Shown here: positions 17,541-26,408 of the stretch, piece after piece
Layout of the letters: the number at the start of each line of letters is the position of its first letter
How positions within the stretch are numbered: position 1 is the stretch's first letter
Assembly: GCF_031846515.1 (NCBI RefSeq)
Contig: NZ_JAVRHO010000007.1
Span: forward strand, 62,001 to 126,000
Source of the DNA: Autumnicola lenta
GTDB taxonomy: Bacteria > Bacteroidota > Bacteroidia > Flavobacteriales > Flavobacteriaceae
Direction: 5' to 3'
DNA: 64,000 bases
The notes under the pieces: generated by a model
Told to the model about the DNA's origin: nothing
The model's database searches: none
What the model saw: only the letters and a program-made list of their open reading frames with translations
Program-made: the position numbers and the translations under genes

Positions 17541-18153
17541 AAATTCATTCGTTCTTTATAAAGATATAATTCACACGGTTAAAAAATTACCGAAGGATAA
17601 GCAAGCAGATTTATTTGTTACAATCCTGGAATATGTGAATGACCTTAATCCAGATGTGGAAGATCCATTTGTAGATCTTGCCTTTGAGCCAATAAAACAG
17701 AGCCTTAAGCGAGATTTAAAAAAATATGAATCTATCTGTGAACGTAACCAGATCAATGGTAAAAAAGGAGGTAGACCACCAAAACCCACAAAACCCAATG
17801 GGTTAAATGGCAACCAAGCGGATAACGCTAAACCCAAAAAAGCCGATAGTGATAGTGAAAGTGAAAGTGTAATGGATAGTGAAAGTGAAAAGGATACTAT
17901 TATTAATAATAGTGCCTTTGCTGAAAATTCAAAAAGCTCTATTCAGTGGTTGGAAACTATTTCCATGCAGCAAAAAGTAAAACCCGATGTAGTGAAAATA
18001 TACATAGGCACTTTTGAAGATCACCTCATCACGATGGAAGAACAGAAAGAAAGCGAAAAGGATTTTAAAAAGCATTTCGTCCATTGGTTTAATAAACAGG
18101 ACCTATCCATGCACAGGAAAAATCCAATAGGTAAATCAAATCAAATACAGTAA
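17527..18153 (+). CDS. DUF6291-like phage replication-region protein
   Basis: 208 residues. The N-terminal 75 residues (NSFVLYKDIIHTVKKLPKDK, ADLFVTILEYVNDLNPDV, DLAFEPIKQSLKRDLKKYES) match the DUF6291-type domain found beside phage replication genes. A basic hinge follows (INGKKGGRPPKP), then a Ser/Asp/Glu repeat (SDSESES pattern at about 112-125) and a C-terminal helical part. This build resembles DnaD-like or loader-type proteins of other phages, and a loader role for the primase-helicase is possible. Its last base is the first base of the next ATG (TAATG), which implies translational coupling. Confidence 0.75.
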   Translation: MAEGKNSFVLYKDIIHTVKKLPKDKQADLFVTILEYVNDLNPDVEDPFVDLAFEPIKQSLKRDLKKYESICERNQINGKKGGRPPKPTKPNGLNGNQADNAKPKKADSDSESESVMDSESEKDTIINNSAFAENSKSSIQWLETISMQQKVKPDVVKIYIGTFEDHLITMEEQKESEKDFKKHFVHWFNKQDLSMHRKNPIGKSNQIQ

Positions 18154-20030
18154 TGGAGTTGAATGGATTTCAAATAGAACAATGGAATGTTCATGGTTTC
18201 GACATTAAAGGCAAGACCACTGGAAAAGTTTATTGTACCTGCCCTTTTTGTTCCCATGAACGGAAGAAGAAAAATGATAAGTGCGCAACCGCTTATTTGG
18301 ATACAGGGTATTTCAAATGTAATCATTGCGGAGAAGAAGGACAGTTGCATTCATACAAGAAAAATGAACAAGTGAAGAAATACAATAAGCCTGAAGTAAA
18401 GCCCATTTTGAGCCCACTGAGCGACAATCTTACGAACTACATACAAGATACTCGGAAAATAAGTGTAGACGCTTTAAAGGCCTTAAAAATACGTGAAGCT
18501 AAAGAATGGATGCCCCAAACCAAAAAAGAGGAAAACTGCATCTGCTTTGATTACTACCTGGAGGGAGAAGTAATTAACGTAAAGTATCGGGACGGGAAAA
18601 AGCATTTTAAGCTATTCAAGGGCGCTGAAAAGATATTTTATAACCTTGACAATATTGCAACTGAAAAAGACTGCATAATCGTAGAGGGGGAGTTTGATGT
18701 ACTGGCTTTTCATACCGCAGGGTATTCCAATTGCGTAAGCGTTCCAAATGGTTTTAACCTTCAGGGTAATATATCTTTAGACTATCTGGATAACTACCTG
18801 AATTACTTTGAAAATAAAGAAACGATCTATTTAGCAGTAGATAATGATGAAGCTGGAAGGAAAGGAGAAAAGGAGCTTATCAGAAGATTGGGAGCTGACA
18901 AAGTAAAGCTTGTGAACTTTGAAGATTGCAAAGATGCAAATGATTACCTGGTAAAGCACGGAAAAGAGAAATTAGCCAATCTTATATCCCTTGCTAAAGA
19001 CGTGAGAATGGAAGGGATTTTTACGGCTAACGATGTACGGGAGAGTATGCTGGACAGCTACAACAATGGCCAGAAAAGAGGGACGACCACCTATATTGAA
19101 GAAATAGATCCTGCTTGGACTTGGAGAGAGGGAGAGGTTAATTTGTGGACTGGATATCAAAACGAGGGTAAATCCGCAATGATTAGCCAATTATGTACTA
19201 TTCGTGCGTATTGGGAGAATGCGAAAGTAGCTGTATTCTCTCCTGAGAATATGCCCTTGGATGATTTCTATACGGATATCATTGAGATGTTTATTGGGAA
19301 AAGTGCCGATCCATATTACAAGAACCATTACATGAGCAAAGAAGAATTTCTGGAGGGGATGGAATTTGTTACGAATAACTTCTTTTTGATTTATCCTGAA
19401 AAGGATTTTACTATAGAAAGTATATTCGAGAGAGCGAAGTTTTTAGTGAAGAAAAGCGGGATTAGAACGCTGGTTATCGATCCTTACAACACTATAGAAC
19501 ACAGGATGAAATCAGGGGAAAGAGAAGATTTATACATATCCCGATTTATGGCGCAGTTAAAAAGATTTGCGGTCGAATATGATGTTTCTGTTCACTTAGT
19601 AGCCCACCAACTAACAGCCCGTAAGAACGCCAATGACGGCAATAGGTACTTTAAACCTGATGCCAATAATATCAAAGGAGGTGGAACTTTCGCAGATAAA
19701 GCCGACAATGTAATTTCCATTTGGAGGCCTAATAGAGCAGTAGATTTCAAAGATACTTCCGTAGCATTCTTGAGTCAGAAAATAAAGAAACAAAAGCTAG
19801 TGGGCAGACCTCAAGAAGTCACAGATATTGATTTTGAGATTAAGTCTAACCGTTACCTGTTTAATGGCACTTCGCCTTTCTCCAAAATAGATGCCGATAG
19901 ATTAGGTATTGCATACGCTACGCCACAAGAACAAATCGAAAATTACATACCTCCAAGACCTGAAAACGCATCCCTAGATCAGGCATTTGGGAGTACTGTT
20001 AACGATGAAGATAGTGATGTACCATTCTAA
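18153..20030 (+). CDS. Bifunctional DNA primase-helicase, T7 gp4/Twinkle type
   Basis: A 625-residue replicative enzyme. An N-terminal zinc-binding domain has Cys30/Cys33 (CPFC) and Cys56/Cys59 (CNHC). Toprim primase motifs: VEGEFD with Glu178-Glu180, and LAVDNDEAG with Asp230/Asp232. The RecA-type helicase starts near 315: Walker A GYQNEGKS (334-341), FSPENM, Walker B TLVIDP with Asp443, and VHLVAHQ (480-485). This set should unwind and prime DNA of the excised element at the replication fork. The C-terminus ends DEDSDVPF, very like the acidic tip of bacterial SSB (DDDIPF), which could recruit host SSB-binding proteins. Last gene of the tightly packed replication operon; complete and likely functional. 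Confidence 0.94.
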   Translation: MELNGFQIEQWNVHGFDIKGKTTGKVYCTCPFCSHERKKKNDKCATAYLDTGYFKCNHCGEEGQLHSYKKNEQVKKYNKPEVKPILSPLSDNLTNYIQDTRKISVDALKALKIREAKEWMPQTKKEENCICFDYYLEGEVINVKYRDGKKHFKLFKGAEKIFYNLDNIATEKDCIIVEGEFDVLAFHTAGYSNCVSVPNGFNLQGNISLDYLDNYLNYFENKETIYLAVDNDEAGRKGEKELIRRLGADKVKLVNFEDCKDANDYLVKHGKEKLANLISLAKDVRMEGIFTANDVRESMLDSYNNGQKRGTTTYIEEIDPAWTWREGEVNLWTGYQNEGKSAMISQLCTIRAYWENAKVAVFSPENMPLDDFYTDIIEMFIGKSADPYYKNHYMSKEEFLEGMEFVTNNFFLIYPEKDFTIESIFERAKFLVKKSGIRTLVIDPYNTIEHRMKSGEREDLYISRFMAQLKRFAVEYDVSVHLVAHQLTARKNANDGNRYFKPDANNIKGGGTFADKADNVISIWRPNRAVDFKDTSVAFLSQKIKKQKLVGRPQEVTDIDFEIKSNRYLFNGTSPFSKIDADRLGIAYATPQEQIENYIPPRPENASLDQAFGSTVNDEDSDVPF

Positions 20031-20090
20031 TTAAGTCGGACCATCTTTATCTTTCCGAAATGCATCGTAAATAATAAAACTTTAAATAAA

Positions 20091-20666
20091 ATGGACTTAA
20101 CAAATAAACAAATTAGATTCTGTGAAGAGTATGTATTGGATCTTAACGCAACCCAGGCGTGCATACGCGCAGGATATTCTGAGAAAACAGCAAATCGCAT
20201 AGGTTCCGAAAACTTGTCAAAACTTGACATTCAATATTACATTTCCGAATTGAAAGAACAGATATCCAAGAAAGCAGAAATAACCCACCAAGAAACCTTG
20301 GAGCGACTTAAAACCTGGTTTGAATCAGACATTACTGTCCTCATAGGACTTTCCCCTGAGGAAGTAAAAGCTCTTCCCTTGGAAGTTAGGCAGCTAATAG
20401 CCTCTTATAAACACGTCAGCAAAACATATTCTGAAGAAGGAAGGCCTGTAACGGAAGAAACAATTGACGTGAAATTTGTATCAAAGGAACGGGCAGCGGA
20501 TTTAATCAGTAAACACATTGGTTTCTACGAGAAGAACAATCAGCAAAAAAACCCTAATCCTGAACCAGAACTCAACTTGGAGCACCTAACTGTAGATGAA
20601 TTGCTGATGTTGATTAAGCTTCAAAGCAAAGCCATGGGGGTGAAGGATGAATTTAGTACCGAATAA
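20091..20666 (+). CDS. Phage terminase small subunit
   Basis: 191 residues of the Terminase_2 family. The N-terminal HTH has the usual wording (LTNKQIRFCEEYVLDLNATQ, ACIRAGYSEKTANRIGSENL), followed by a helical oligomerisation region (EITHQETLERLKTWFESDIT, ERAADLISKHIGFYEKNNQQ). In phages TerS recognises the packaging site and loads the large subunit. No large subunit is encoded in the island, so this TerS may redirect the packaging motor of a helper phage toward satellite DNA, as in PICIs. That role is inference from gene content. A 60-bp gap separates it from the primase gene. Confidence 0.88.
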   Translation: MDLTNKQIRFCEEYVLDLNATQACIRAGYSEKTANRIGSENLSKLDIQYYISELKEQISKKAEITHQETLERLKTWFESDITVLIGLSPEEVKALPLEVRQLIASYKHVSKTYSEEGRPVTEETIDVKFVSKERAADLISKHIGFYEKNNQQKNPNPEPELNLEHLTVDELLMLIKLQSKAMGVKDEFSTE

Positions 20667-20749
20667 ATATAAATTCCTTATTTAGATTGATTATAAATAA
20701 CAAAAATTACTTACATTTACCCATGCTAGAGTAACATAATCCTAACGAC

Positions 20750-21064
20750 ATGCCATTTACTAAGGAGACAGCCAGTAAAGCAGGAAGTAGTTCATCCCGC
20801 AGGGGTATTCCAAATAAGGCTACTTCAGAAATCAGAGAATCCTATAAGCTCCTTATTGAGAATAACCTGGATAACATGACGGCCTGGTTAAAGAGTATAG
20901 GTAAAGAAAACCCTGAAAAGGCTTTTGATATCTTGATCAAGATGAGTGACTTCATAGTTCCTAAGCTGTCCAGGCAAGAACTGAAGATTGAACAGGAGAA
21001 GCTATCTCCAGAAGAGAGAACCCAAAAGATAGCACAGCTTAAAAAGAAATTATTAGAAGGGTAG
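20750..21064 (+). CDS. Small phage-type protein next to terS
   Basis: 104 residues, basic at both ends. GSSSSRRGIPNKATSEIRES, LIENNLDNMTAWLKSIGKEN, AFDILIKMSDFIVPKLSRQE and a Lys/Glu-rich tail resemble small proteins found beside terminase or replication genes in Bacteroidota prophages (the R-x-G-x-PNK-T start is characteristic). Function unknown; DNA binding is plausible because of the basic N-terminal PNK motif. A weak promoter (TACATTTA, near 20711) precedes it. Confidence 0.7.
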   Translation: MPFTKETASKAGSSSSRRGIPNKATSEIRESYKLLIENNLDNMTAWLKSIGKENPEKAFDILIKMSDFIVPKLSRQELKIEQEKLSPEERTQKIAQLKKKLLEG

Positions 21065-21175
21065 TAAGGATGTGTTTAAGCAGAAAACAGAACACATTAG
21101 TTTATTTTACACCAAACCGTTATAAGTGCTAATTATACCACTTAAAAGAGCAGTAACAATTAAAAACCCAAAGCA

Positions 21176-21469
21176 ATGAGCACCACACCGACAACAAACG
21201 AGATCCTATTTAAAGAAGCTTTCTTTCAAAATCTACTAAAAATAAAATATTTAGCTATCGATCTGGATGATGCAAACCATCTGTTTAAAAACTTCAGAAT
21301 CTTTCTAGCTGAAAAGGAAATACCAAACTCTCCTAGCTCCTTTACTGAAGCTATGGAGATGACCCGCAAATTTTTTTTACCAGGGGAACCCCTTGATTAC
21401 CTTCTCGACCAATTGAAGAATAATTATGATTGCAAACAAAGATCGCGAGACAAATTAGTTAACGTTTAA
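21176..21469 (+). CDS. Small hypothetical island protein
   Basis: 97 residues, no recognised family. It appears helical and soluble (ILFKEAFFQNLLKIKYLAID, LFKNFRIFLAEKEIPNSPSS, MTRKFFLPGEPLDYLLDQLK). It lies between the terS pair and the large tail-like gene on the same strand, with 111- and 40-bp gaps, and may share their transcript. Confidence 0.6.
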   Translation: MSTTPTTNEILFKEAFFQNLLKIKYLAIDLDDANHLFKNFRIFLAEKEIPNSPSSFTEAMEMTRKFFLPGEPLDYLLDQLKNNYDCKQRSRDKLVNV

Positions 21470-21509
21470 TTACAGGGCCCTATCCTAAATCACACAAATA
21501 CAGAAAATA

Positions 21510-23756
21510 ATGTTCGATAACCGTAATAAATTTATCCTAAGATCTGAACTTGGCCGCATAGAACTAGATCAAGATCCCGATGGATGGGATGATACGAAGA
21601 CTGAAATAAGCAGAAGCGAAAAAACCTATGGTATATTCGTTGCTATTTCTAATAATCTGAGGTTTACAGGAAGGGCGAAGGAATACCTAGATACAGTGTA
21701 TGACGCTTATAAAGTTCAGGGCCATGTAAAGTTAACTAAGCTTATAAAACATCCACAGACCGATGAATGGATAGTTGCTCTCAGTGGATATTTGGATCTT
21801 ACCTCAAGAAGAATAAAAGACGGATATTTTGAGTGTGATTTTTTGGAGGGTGGATTAAGGGAATTATTTACTGCGAACATTAGAGAGAAATTCGAGCTGA
21901 ACCGAACCACTGATATAAAGGGTAATTCTATTCCAAAGCTAGAAACACACAAACTAACCATAGAAGGCAGGGATATTTACTTACTCAGTAAGTTAGGAAA
22001 CAAAGATATAGATAAGTTTACTGCCCATAGTGGAAAGTGGAATTCTATAGATGAAGACAGAACTTCATTTCATCCGTTACCGCTTAAGGTAATTGCTAAT
22101 GCAGACCCTGAAAATATTCAACCTCCTTTTCCTACGTATGAATTAGACGACCGATGGAACGAACCAAGTATGGCCAATATGTTTTATTACAAGGCAGAGC
22201 GGGATATGGGGCGTACGAGGTTTTCTATCAACACAAGTTTTAAACTTGATGTGACAGGGAACAGAATAAACGATTTAAACCTGAAATTAGTTTTTGATAG
22301 GTACATCTGTGATGATAATGGGGACAACCTGAGATTGCAGGAAGATGGCAGGACCGTTCTAAAAGATTTAGGAGATCCACGAAGTATTAATCCAGATGAA
22401 CTGATTAGTTATTCTTCGCCAGAGGGTATTGAGTTAGAGCCAAAGAAAAATGAAAGTTTTGCGTTAGGACTTCTTATGGTAGGTCAATTTGGGGGCGGGT
22501 TCCCTGTTAGATTTGATGGATGGGCGGATGTTCACTACTCAGGTTATAACGCAGATTTAACCGTTGCTGTGGATTCGTTTTACGAACGTACCGAAGCAAA
22601 AGCACTTACTTTATACGAAGTAGGAGAACGATTAAGCGAGATATACACAGGAAGTCCTTGTTTTGAAAGTTCTATTCTATCACAAGGAAAATGGAAGGAT
22701 TTACTTGCTACTTCTGGAGGACTACTAAGAAACCTCAAAAAGAAAGTAGAGCTTAAAGATGAATTCGGTAACGTTACTGGACATATCCAGGAAGACTGGC
22801 CGATAACCTATAGTTGGGAAGATTTTTATAATTCACTCCACGCTATTGAGCCCGTAGCCTACGGTATAGTTACCGAAGGAGCCAAGCAGAAAATAGTACT
22901 TGAAAATATAGATTATTTCTTTCAAAGATATGTTACTGTAGATTTAGGGGAAATTCAGGTAGAGGAGAGGAGAACAGCTTCAGATTTTTACTATTCCTCA
23001 ATTGTCACAGGATATACTAAAGGTGGAAACTATGAAAAGCCTTTGGGATTAGACGAATATAACACGCAAACTAATTGGAATACACCAATCACGGTTCAGA
23101 GGAATAAACTACAATTATTAAGCCCATCCCGTACTGATTCTTACGGTGTAGAAGATGCCAGGAGAAGACAATATGCAGTATCTGTGGAAGAAGATAGCCC
23201 CTACGACAAAGACAATTTTCTAATAGATGCTACACTTATTCAAGGAGAAAATAGAAGTACAGCAGCGATATTTCGGCCAAGGCTATGGGAGGATGACTTT
23301 GAGGGAATACCAACAGGAGTCTATTCTCCTAAGACCGCTTTTAATTTGAGGTTAACTCCAGCAAATAACTTACTACGGCATTCTAAATGGTTCAATGGCG
23401 GGTTGTATTCTTTGTCTGATGACTACTTGAGATTTACTTCTAGCGAAGGTAATAGTGAACTTACTACACAATTTCTAGGGCAGGATCCTGTGAAAGAAAA
23501 CGCTGACTTTCCAATAGAAAAAATGGAAAGGCCAATATTTGAACCAGAATGGATAAAAGCTAAGAAACCTTTTAACCAAAATATCTTAAGTGATATCCAG
23601 GGACACACTCGTATTAATGGAAAACCAGTAAATAATTATTATGGAATGTTCAAATACATCCCCTCGGATACAGGCATAGAAGAGCGGGCCTTCATGTTTT
23701 CAACTAAAATAGGAGATGAATTTGAATTTAAATTATTAAGAGTTTACGGCTTCTAA
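21510..23756 (+). CDS. Large phage tail-like protein
   Basis: 748 residues, without signal peptide or membrane segments, rich in beta-strand patterns. The start (RIELDQDPDGWDDTKTEISR, YGIFVAISNNLRFTGRAKEY) resembles an N-terminal module that I know from tail or baseplate-associated proteins in Bacteroidota prophages (DPDGW motif followed by an aromatic GIF and N-L-x-F). The middle contains LTSRRIKDGYFECDFLEGGL and many aromatic residues; the C-terminus ends compactly. It is the only structural-looking gene in the island. Its role could be a tail tip part that is added to helper particles. The similarity is from memory of the motif and needs a profile search. Confidence 0.55.
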   Translation: MFDNRNKFILRSELGRIELDQDPDGWDDTKTEISRSEKTYGIFVAISNNLRFTGRAKEYLDTVYDAYKVQGHVKLTKLIKHPQTDEWIVALSGYLDLTSRRIKDGYFECDFLEGGLRELFTANIREKFELNRTTDIKGNSIPKLETHKLTIEGRDIYLLSKLGNKDIDKFTAHSGKWNSIDEDRTSFHPLPLKVIANADPENIQPPFPTYELDDRWNEPSMANMFYYKAERDMGRTRFSINTSFKLDVTGNRINDLNLKLVFDRYICDDNGDNLRLQEDGRTVLKDLGDPRSINPDELISYSSPEGIELEPKKNESFALGLLMVGQFGGGFPVRFDGWADVHYSGYNADLTVAVDSFYERTEAKALTLYEVGERLSEIYTGSPCFESSILSQGKWKDLLATSGGLLRNLKKKVELKDEFGNVTGHIQEDWPITYSWEDFYNSLHAIEPVAYGIVTEGAKQKIVLENIDYFFQRYVTVDLGEIQVEERRTASDFYYSSIVTGYTKGGNYEKPLGLDEYNTQTNWNTPITVQRNKLQLLSPSRTDSYGVEDARRRQYAVSVEEDSPYDKDNFLIDATLIQGENRSTAAIFRPRLWEDDFEGIPTGVYSPKTAFNLRLTPANNLLRHSKWFNGGLYSLSDDYLRFTSSEGNSELTTQFLGQDPVKENADFPIEKMERPIFEPEWIKAKKPFNQNILSDIQGHTRINGKPVNNYYGMFKYIPSDTGIEERAFMFSTKIGDEFEFKLLRVYGF

Positions 23757-23800
23757 AAGACGAACATCACAAGAAATTGACTAGGAGCAACAATCTATAA

Positions 23801-24292
23801 TTATCTTCTCGTAAAAGTGTTCACATAATACTCAACATGAATTGGATCACTGGAGGGACGGTTGGTGCCTTCATAAGTAAAAGTCATGGTGTTGTTATCA
23901 GGGAAAGATACAGCTTTGGGGGTAACGCTACTAAAATGCACTTCTCCATTATTATCGTACTCCTCAGAAAACCTGTACTTTCCTTCATTTACTCTTTCCC
24001 AGCTTGAGCTCAGGATATCTTCATCCTCGTAAATTACGCACTCCCCGTCAATTTTGTCATAAGTAATAGTATTGTAAGTTCCATCAGGTTTGAAGGTAAC
24101 AGTAGTCCGGGCTTCGCAGTCGTTAGGATAAGAAACTATTTCAGGAGCATTAGTCGGGTACTCTGTCAATTTCTCTAAGCTCCAAGTGCCGATAATAGGA
24201 TCTATATCTGATCGTTCTTGAACATCTTCGGATTCAGAGGAGCAAGAAAGAGTTGTTAGAGCTAAAGTGAAAAGTAGTAGTTTTTTTATCAT
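23801..24292 (-). CDS. Lipocalin-like lipoprotein
   Basis: 163 residues. Lipoprotein signal LLLFTLALTTLSCSSESED with the anchored Cys at 17. The start of the mature domain (IDPIIGTWSLEKLTEYPTN) followed by regular beta strands (ARTTVTFKPDGTYNTITYDK, WERVNEGKYRFSEEYDNNGE, NNTMTFTYEGTN) is typical of the lipocalin-like families of Bacteroidota (GTW motif at the first strand). It faces against the tail-like gene (convergent, 44-bp gap). A surface or periplasmic cargo protein of the element; possible superinfection exclusion is inference. Confidence 0.8.
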   Translation of the reverse strand: MIKKLLLFTLALTTLSCSSESEDVQERSDIDPIIGTWSLEKLTEYPTNAPEIVSYPNDCEARTTVTFKPDGTYNTITYDKIDGECVIYEDEDILSSSWERVNEGKYRFSEEYDNNGEVHFSSVTPKAVSFPDNNTMTFTYEGTNRPSSDPIHVEYYVNTFTRR

Positions 24293-24368
24293 TGTTTCAG
24301 AATTTTAGACCTTAACATGTGCGAAGGAAGATTTTGTAACGGGCATTGAGTTATAAAAACGTACTTTT

Positions 24369-24980
24369 TTACCAATCAGAATCACTATTGAAATCAGATA
24401 TGTATTGCTTTAGGTCTTCAACAAAAGCAAGAAGCTTAGTTTCACCTTTGGGATAAAAGAATTTATTCATCTCCACAAATCCCGAAACATGTTTTTCCGC
24501 TTCACCACTTTTTTTGAGCTTTTGAAATTCAGATAACTTACCTTGCTTGCTGTACCTTTTCTCCATTTGATCTAAAGCGATCTTTGTATTTAATTCTTCA
24601 TCATTGGTAAAAGGATCTTTTTTATTAAGCATCAATTCATTTATGAATATCCTATAGCGACCTTCCTTAAACTCAGTGTTTAAAACAATATTCAATTCAT
24701 TTGGGCCAATTATCGGAATATCTCCTTTGGCTAGAATTTGATCTTCTTTATTAATTTTAATTACGTAATTAGAATTATCTGAATAGGTAGCTAAGTATTG
24801 TTCAATAGCATCGTGAATTTCGGCAATAGATAGATCTGTTTCAATTACTTCTTCGTAATAAAGGGTTCCATCATCATCTTTTTTTAATTGGCTAGAGCAA
24901 AGGAGCGGAAGAATTAAGGTCAGTAGTAGAATTATTTTTTTCATGTGTTTATTTCTTTGGTTATTCTCATTTCGTTTCAT
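24369..24980 (-). CDS. Exported DUF4468-like protein
   Basis: 203 residues in the longest frame, but the better start is Met13 (24944), because the signal peptide MKKIILLLTLILPLLCSSQ begins there. The mature part (DDDGTLYYEEVIETDLSIAE, HDAIEQYLATYSDNSNYVIK, GRYRIFINELMLNK) follows the DUF4468 pattern, a TBP-like fold found in many secreted Bacteroidota proteins. Function unknown. It follows the SHOCT/TPR gene on the same strand closely (22-bp gap with the shorter start). Confidence 0.72.
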   Translation of the reverse strand: MKRNENNQRNKHMKKIILLLTLILPLLCSSQLKKDDDGTLYYEEVIETDLSIAEIHDAIEQYLATYSDNSNYVIKINKEDQILAKGDIPIIGPNELNIVLNTEFKEGRYRIFINELMLNKKDPFTNDEELNTKIALDQMEKRYSKQGKLSEFQKLKKSGEAEKHVSGFVEMNKFFYPKGETKLLAFVEDLKQYISDFNSDSDW

Positions 24981-25545
24981 TCAAAATTCTTTGTTTTTTA
25001 GCAATAAACTCATCCTCTGTAATTATCCCCTTATCTCTTAAATTTGATAATTCATTAAGCTCATTAATGTATCCAGAATTAGATGAGGTTTTTTTATATC
25101 CTGCTGTTCTGAATTGCTCCCATTCAGGCCGCCTCCTTAACCACTCTAGATTCGGATCCTTATTAAGTTTATCAAAATTACTGTACCCTAGTGAAACAGC
25201 TTTTTCTAAACATAAAAAGGCGCTCTCTTTATCGCTACGGATGGAGTGAAGAGTAGCCAATCTATAGTAAGCTAAAGGGAAGTTGTTGTTGAGATTAACA
25301 GCGGTGTTTGCGGATTGGATAGCTTGTTGAAAAGAGCCCTGCCTCATTTCCTTGTCAGCTTTTATTAGATATTTTGTTGCTTCGGATTTTGTACTTTTTT
25401 CTGAAGAGACGAGGGCAATTATTAAACCTATTAAAGGACTTAGCAGGAGCGACAAAAAAGTACCTCCCCAGAACCCAACTTTTTTATTACTAGCAATAGC
25501 TCCTATTAAAAAAGAAAATATTATCCAAAGAATTATTATTATCAT
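24967..25545 (-). CDS. Membrane protein with TPR and C-terminal SHOCT domain
   Basis: 192 residues: two membrane helices (about 1-18 and 26-46), a TPR-like helical segment (QGSFQQAIQSANTAVNLNNN, YYRLATLHSIRSDKESAFLC) and a C-terminal SHOCT motif (INELNELSNLRDKGIITEDE, FIAKKQRIL). SHOCT is a short oligomerisation motif often at protein ends. It probably sits in the inner membrane with the soluble part in the cytoplasm. First gene of a minus-strand pair (or trio with the lipocalin); a moron-like cargo unit. Confidence 0.75.
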   Translation of the reverse strand: MIIIILWIIFSFLIGAIASNKKVGFWGGTFLSLLLSPLIGLIIALVSSEKSTKSEATKYLIKADKEMRQGSFQQAIQSANTAVNLNNNFPLAYYRLATLHSIRSDKESAFLCLEKAVSLGYSNFDKLNKDPNLEWLRRRPEWEQFRTAGYKKTSSNSGYINELNELSNLRDKGIITEDEFIAKKQRILNETK

Positions 25546-26408
25546 AATTAAGTTATTAGGTCAGGTACCAAATATAGGCACAAATATTAAAGAATGTCTT
25601 TAAGGCATACGCAAGGGGAAAATCCCCCCTTTTCACTTGCATGCATTAACCGCATCTGTTTTTCCAGACACCCCCAGGCTCGCCAGGAATCTGACGAAAT
25701 GAACGACATAAAAGAAGGTTTTGTAACGGTCGTTATGCGAGGAGGAAATGGAACTGAACTTGTGAAAAACTGACATAACTACTCGAAATTACTCGAATTA
25801 AAAATCAAAGTCACAATTGGGTAAGAAAAGGTAAGGTTAAAGATCCTAAATTTTGATAAGTTCAAGTTACGACCCCAAAGATAACATGAAGACTTTGTCG
25901 GAATCACAACACAGGTGTAGAGAGCAGAGAACTACCCAAAGATTACCCAAAGGGTTTTAGGGTGAAAATATACGTATTTAAGGATATCTAAGAATAAAAT
26001 CCAGTACGCCCGTGATCTTAAAGACCCTAAGATTACCTAAGGGTAAAAGAGTTGAAAACCTGAAGAAACCTGATAGAACTCAGAAACTTTCGAAAAGAAA
26101 TTACGCGTAACTAAAATCGTTTTTAACACGGTAAAAAAGAGAAGATAGAATTGGCCTACTGCATTATCTGTTTGAGCATAAAATGTTCTCTAAATTTTTT
26201 GTGGAGTTGCGACGCGGACACGCAGAAAGGTTTTTTCGAGGTCACAACGTTGGCACTTAGATGAAAATTTTTCCCTTTGTAAAAGAATACTTTAGGGAAA
26301 TTAATTGGCACCAACGTGATATATTTTATGTAGAAGCGAGTTGGCTTTCCTCCAGCTTTTTTGTAGCGCTTTTATTTATACATTTGGGTTCAACTTCAAT
26401 TTCATATT
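25546..26408. other. 863-bp noncoding region inside the island, candidate origin or control region
   Basis: No convincing gene on either strand. Short direct repeats stand out: AAGATTACCCAAAGGG near 25937-25953 and AAGATTACCTAAGGG near 26030-26045, a tandem ACTCGAAATT/ACTCGAATTA at 25781-25800, and TTTTGTAACGGTCGTTATGCG near 25718 (a related TTTTGTAACGGGC is at 24331). Further right are TTGGCAC motifs around 26247 and 26303. The location between the cargo lipoproteins and the regulator block, and the iteron-like repeats, are compatible with a replication origin or packaging site, but this is not shown. Confidence 0.4.
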
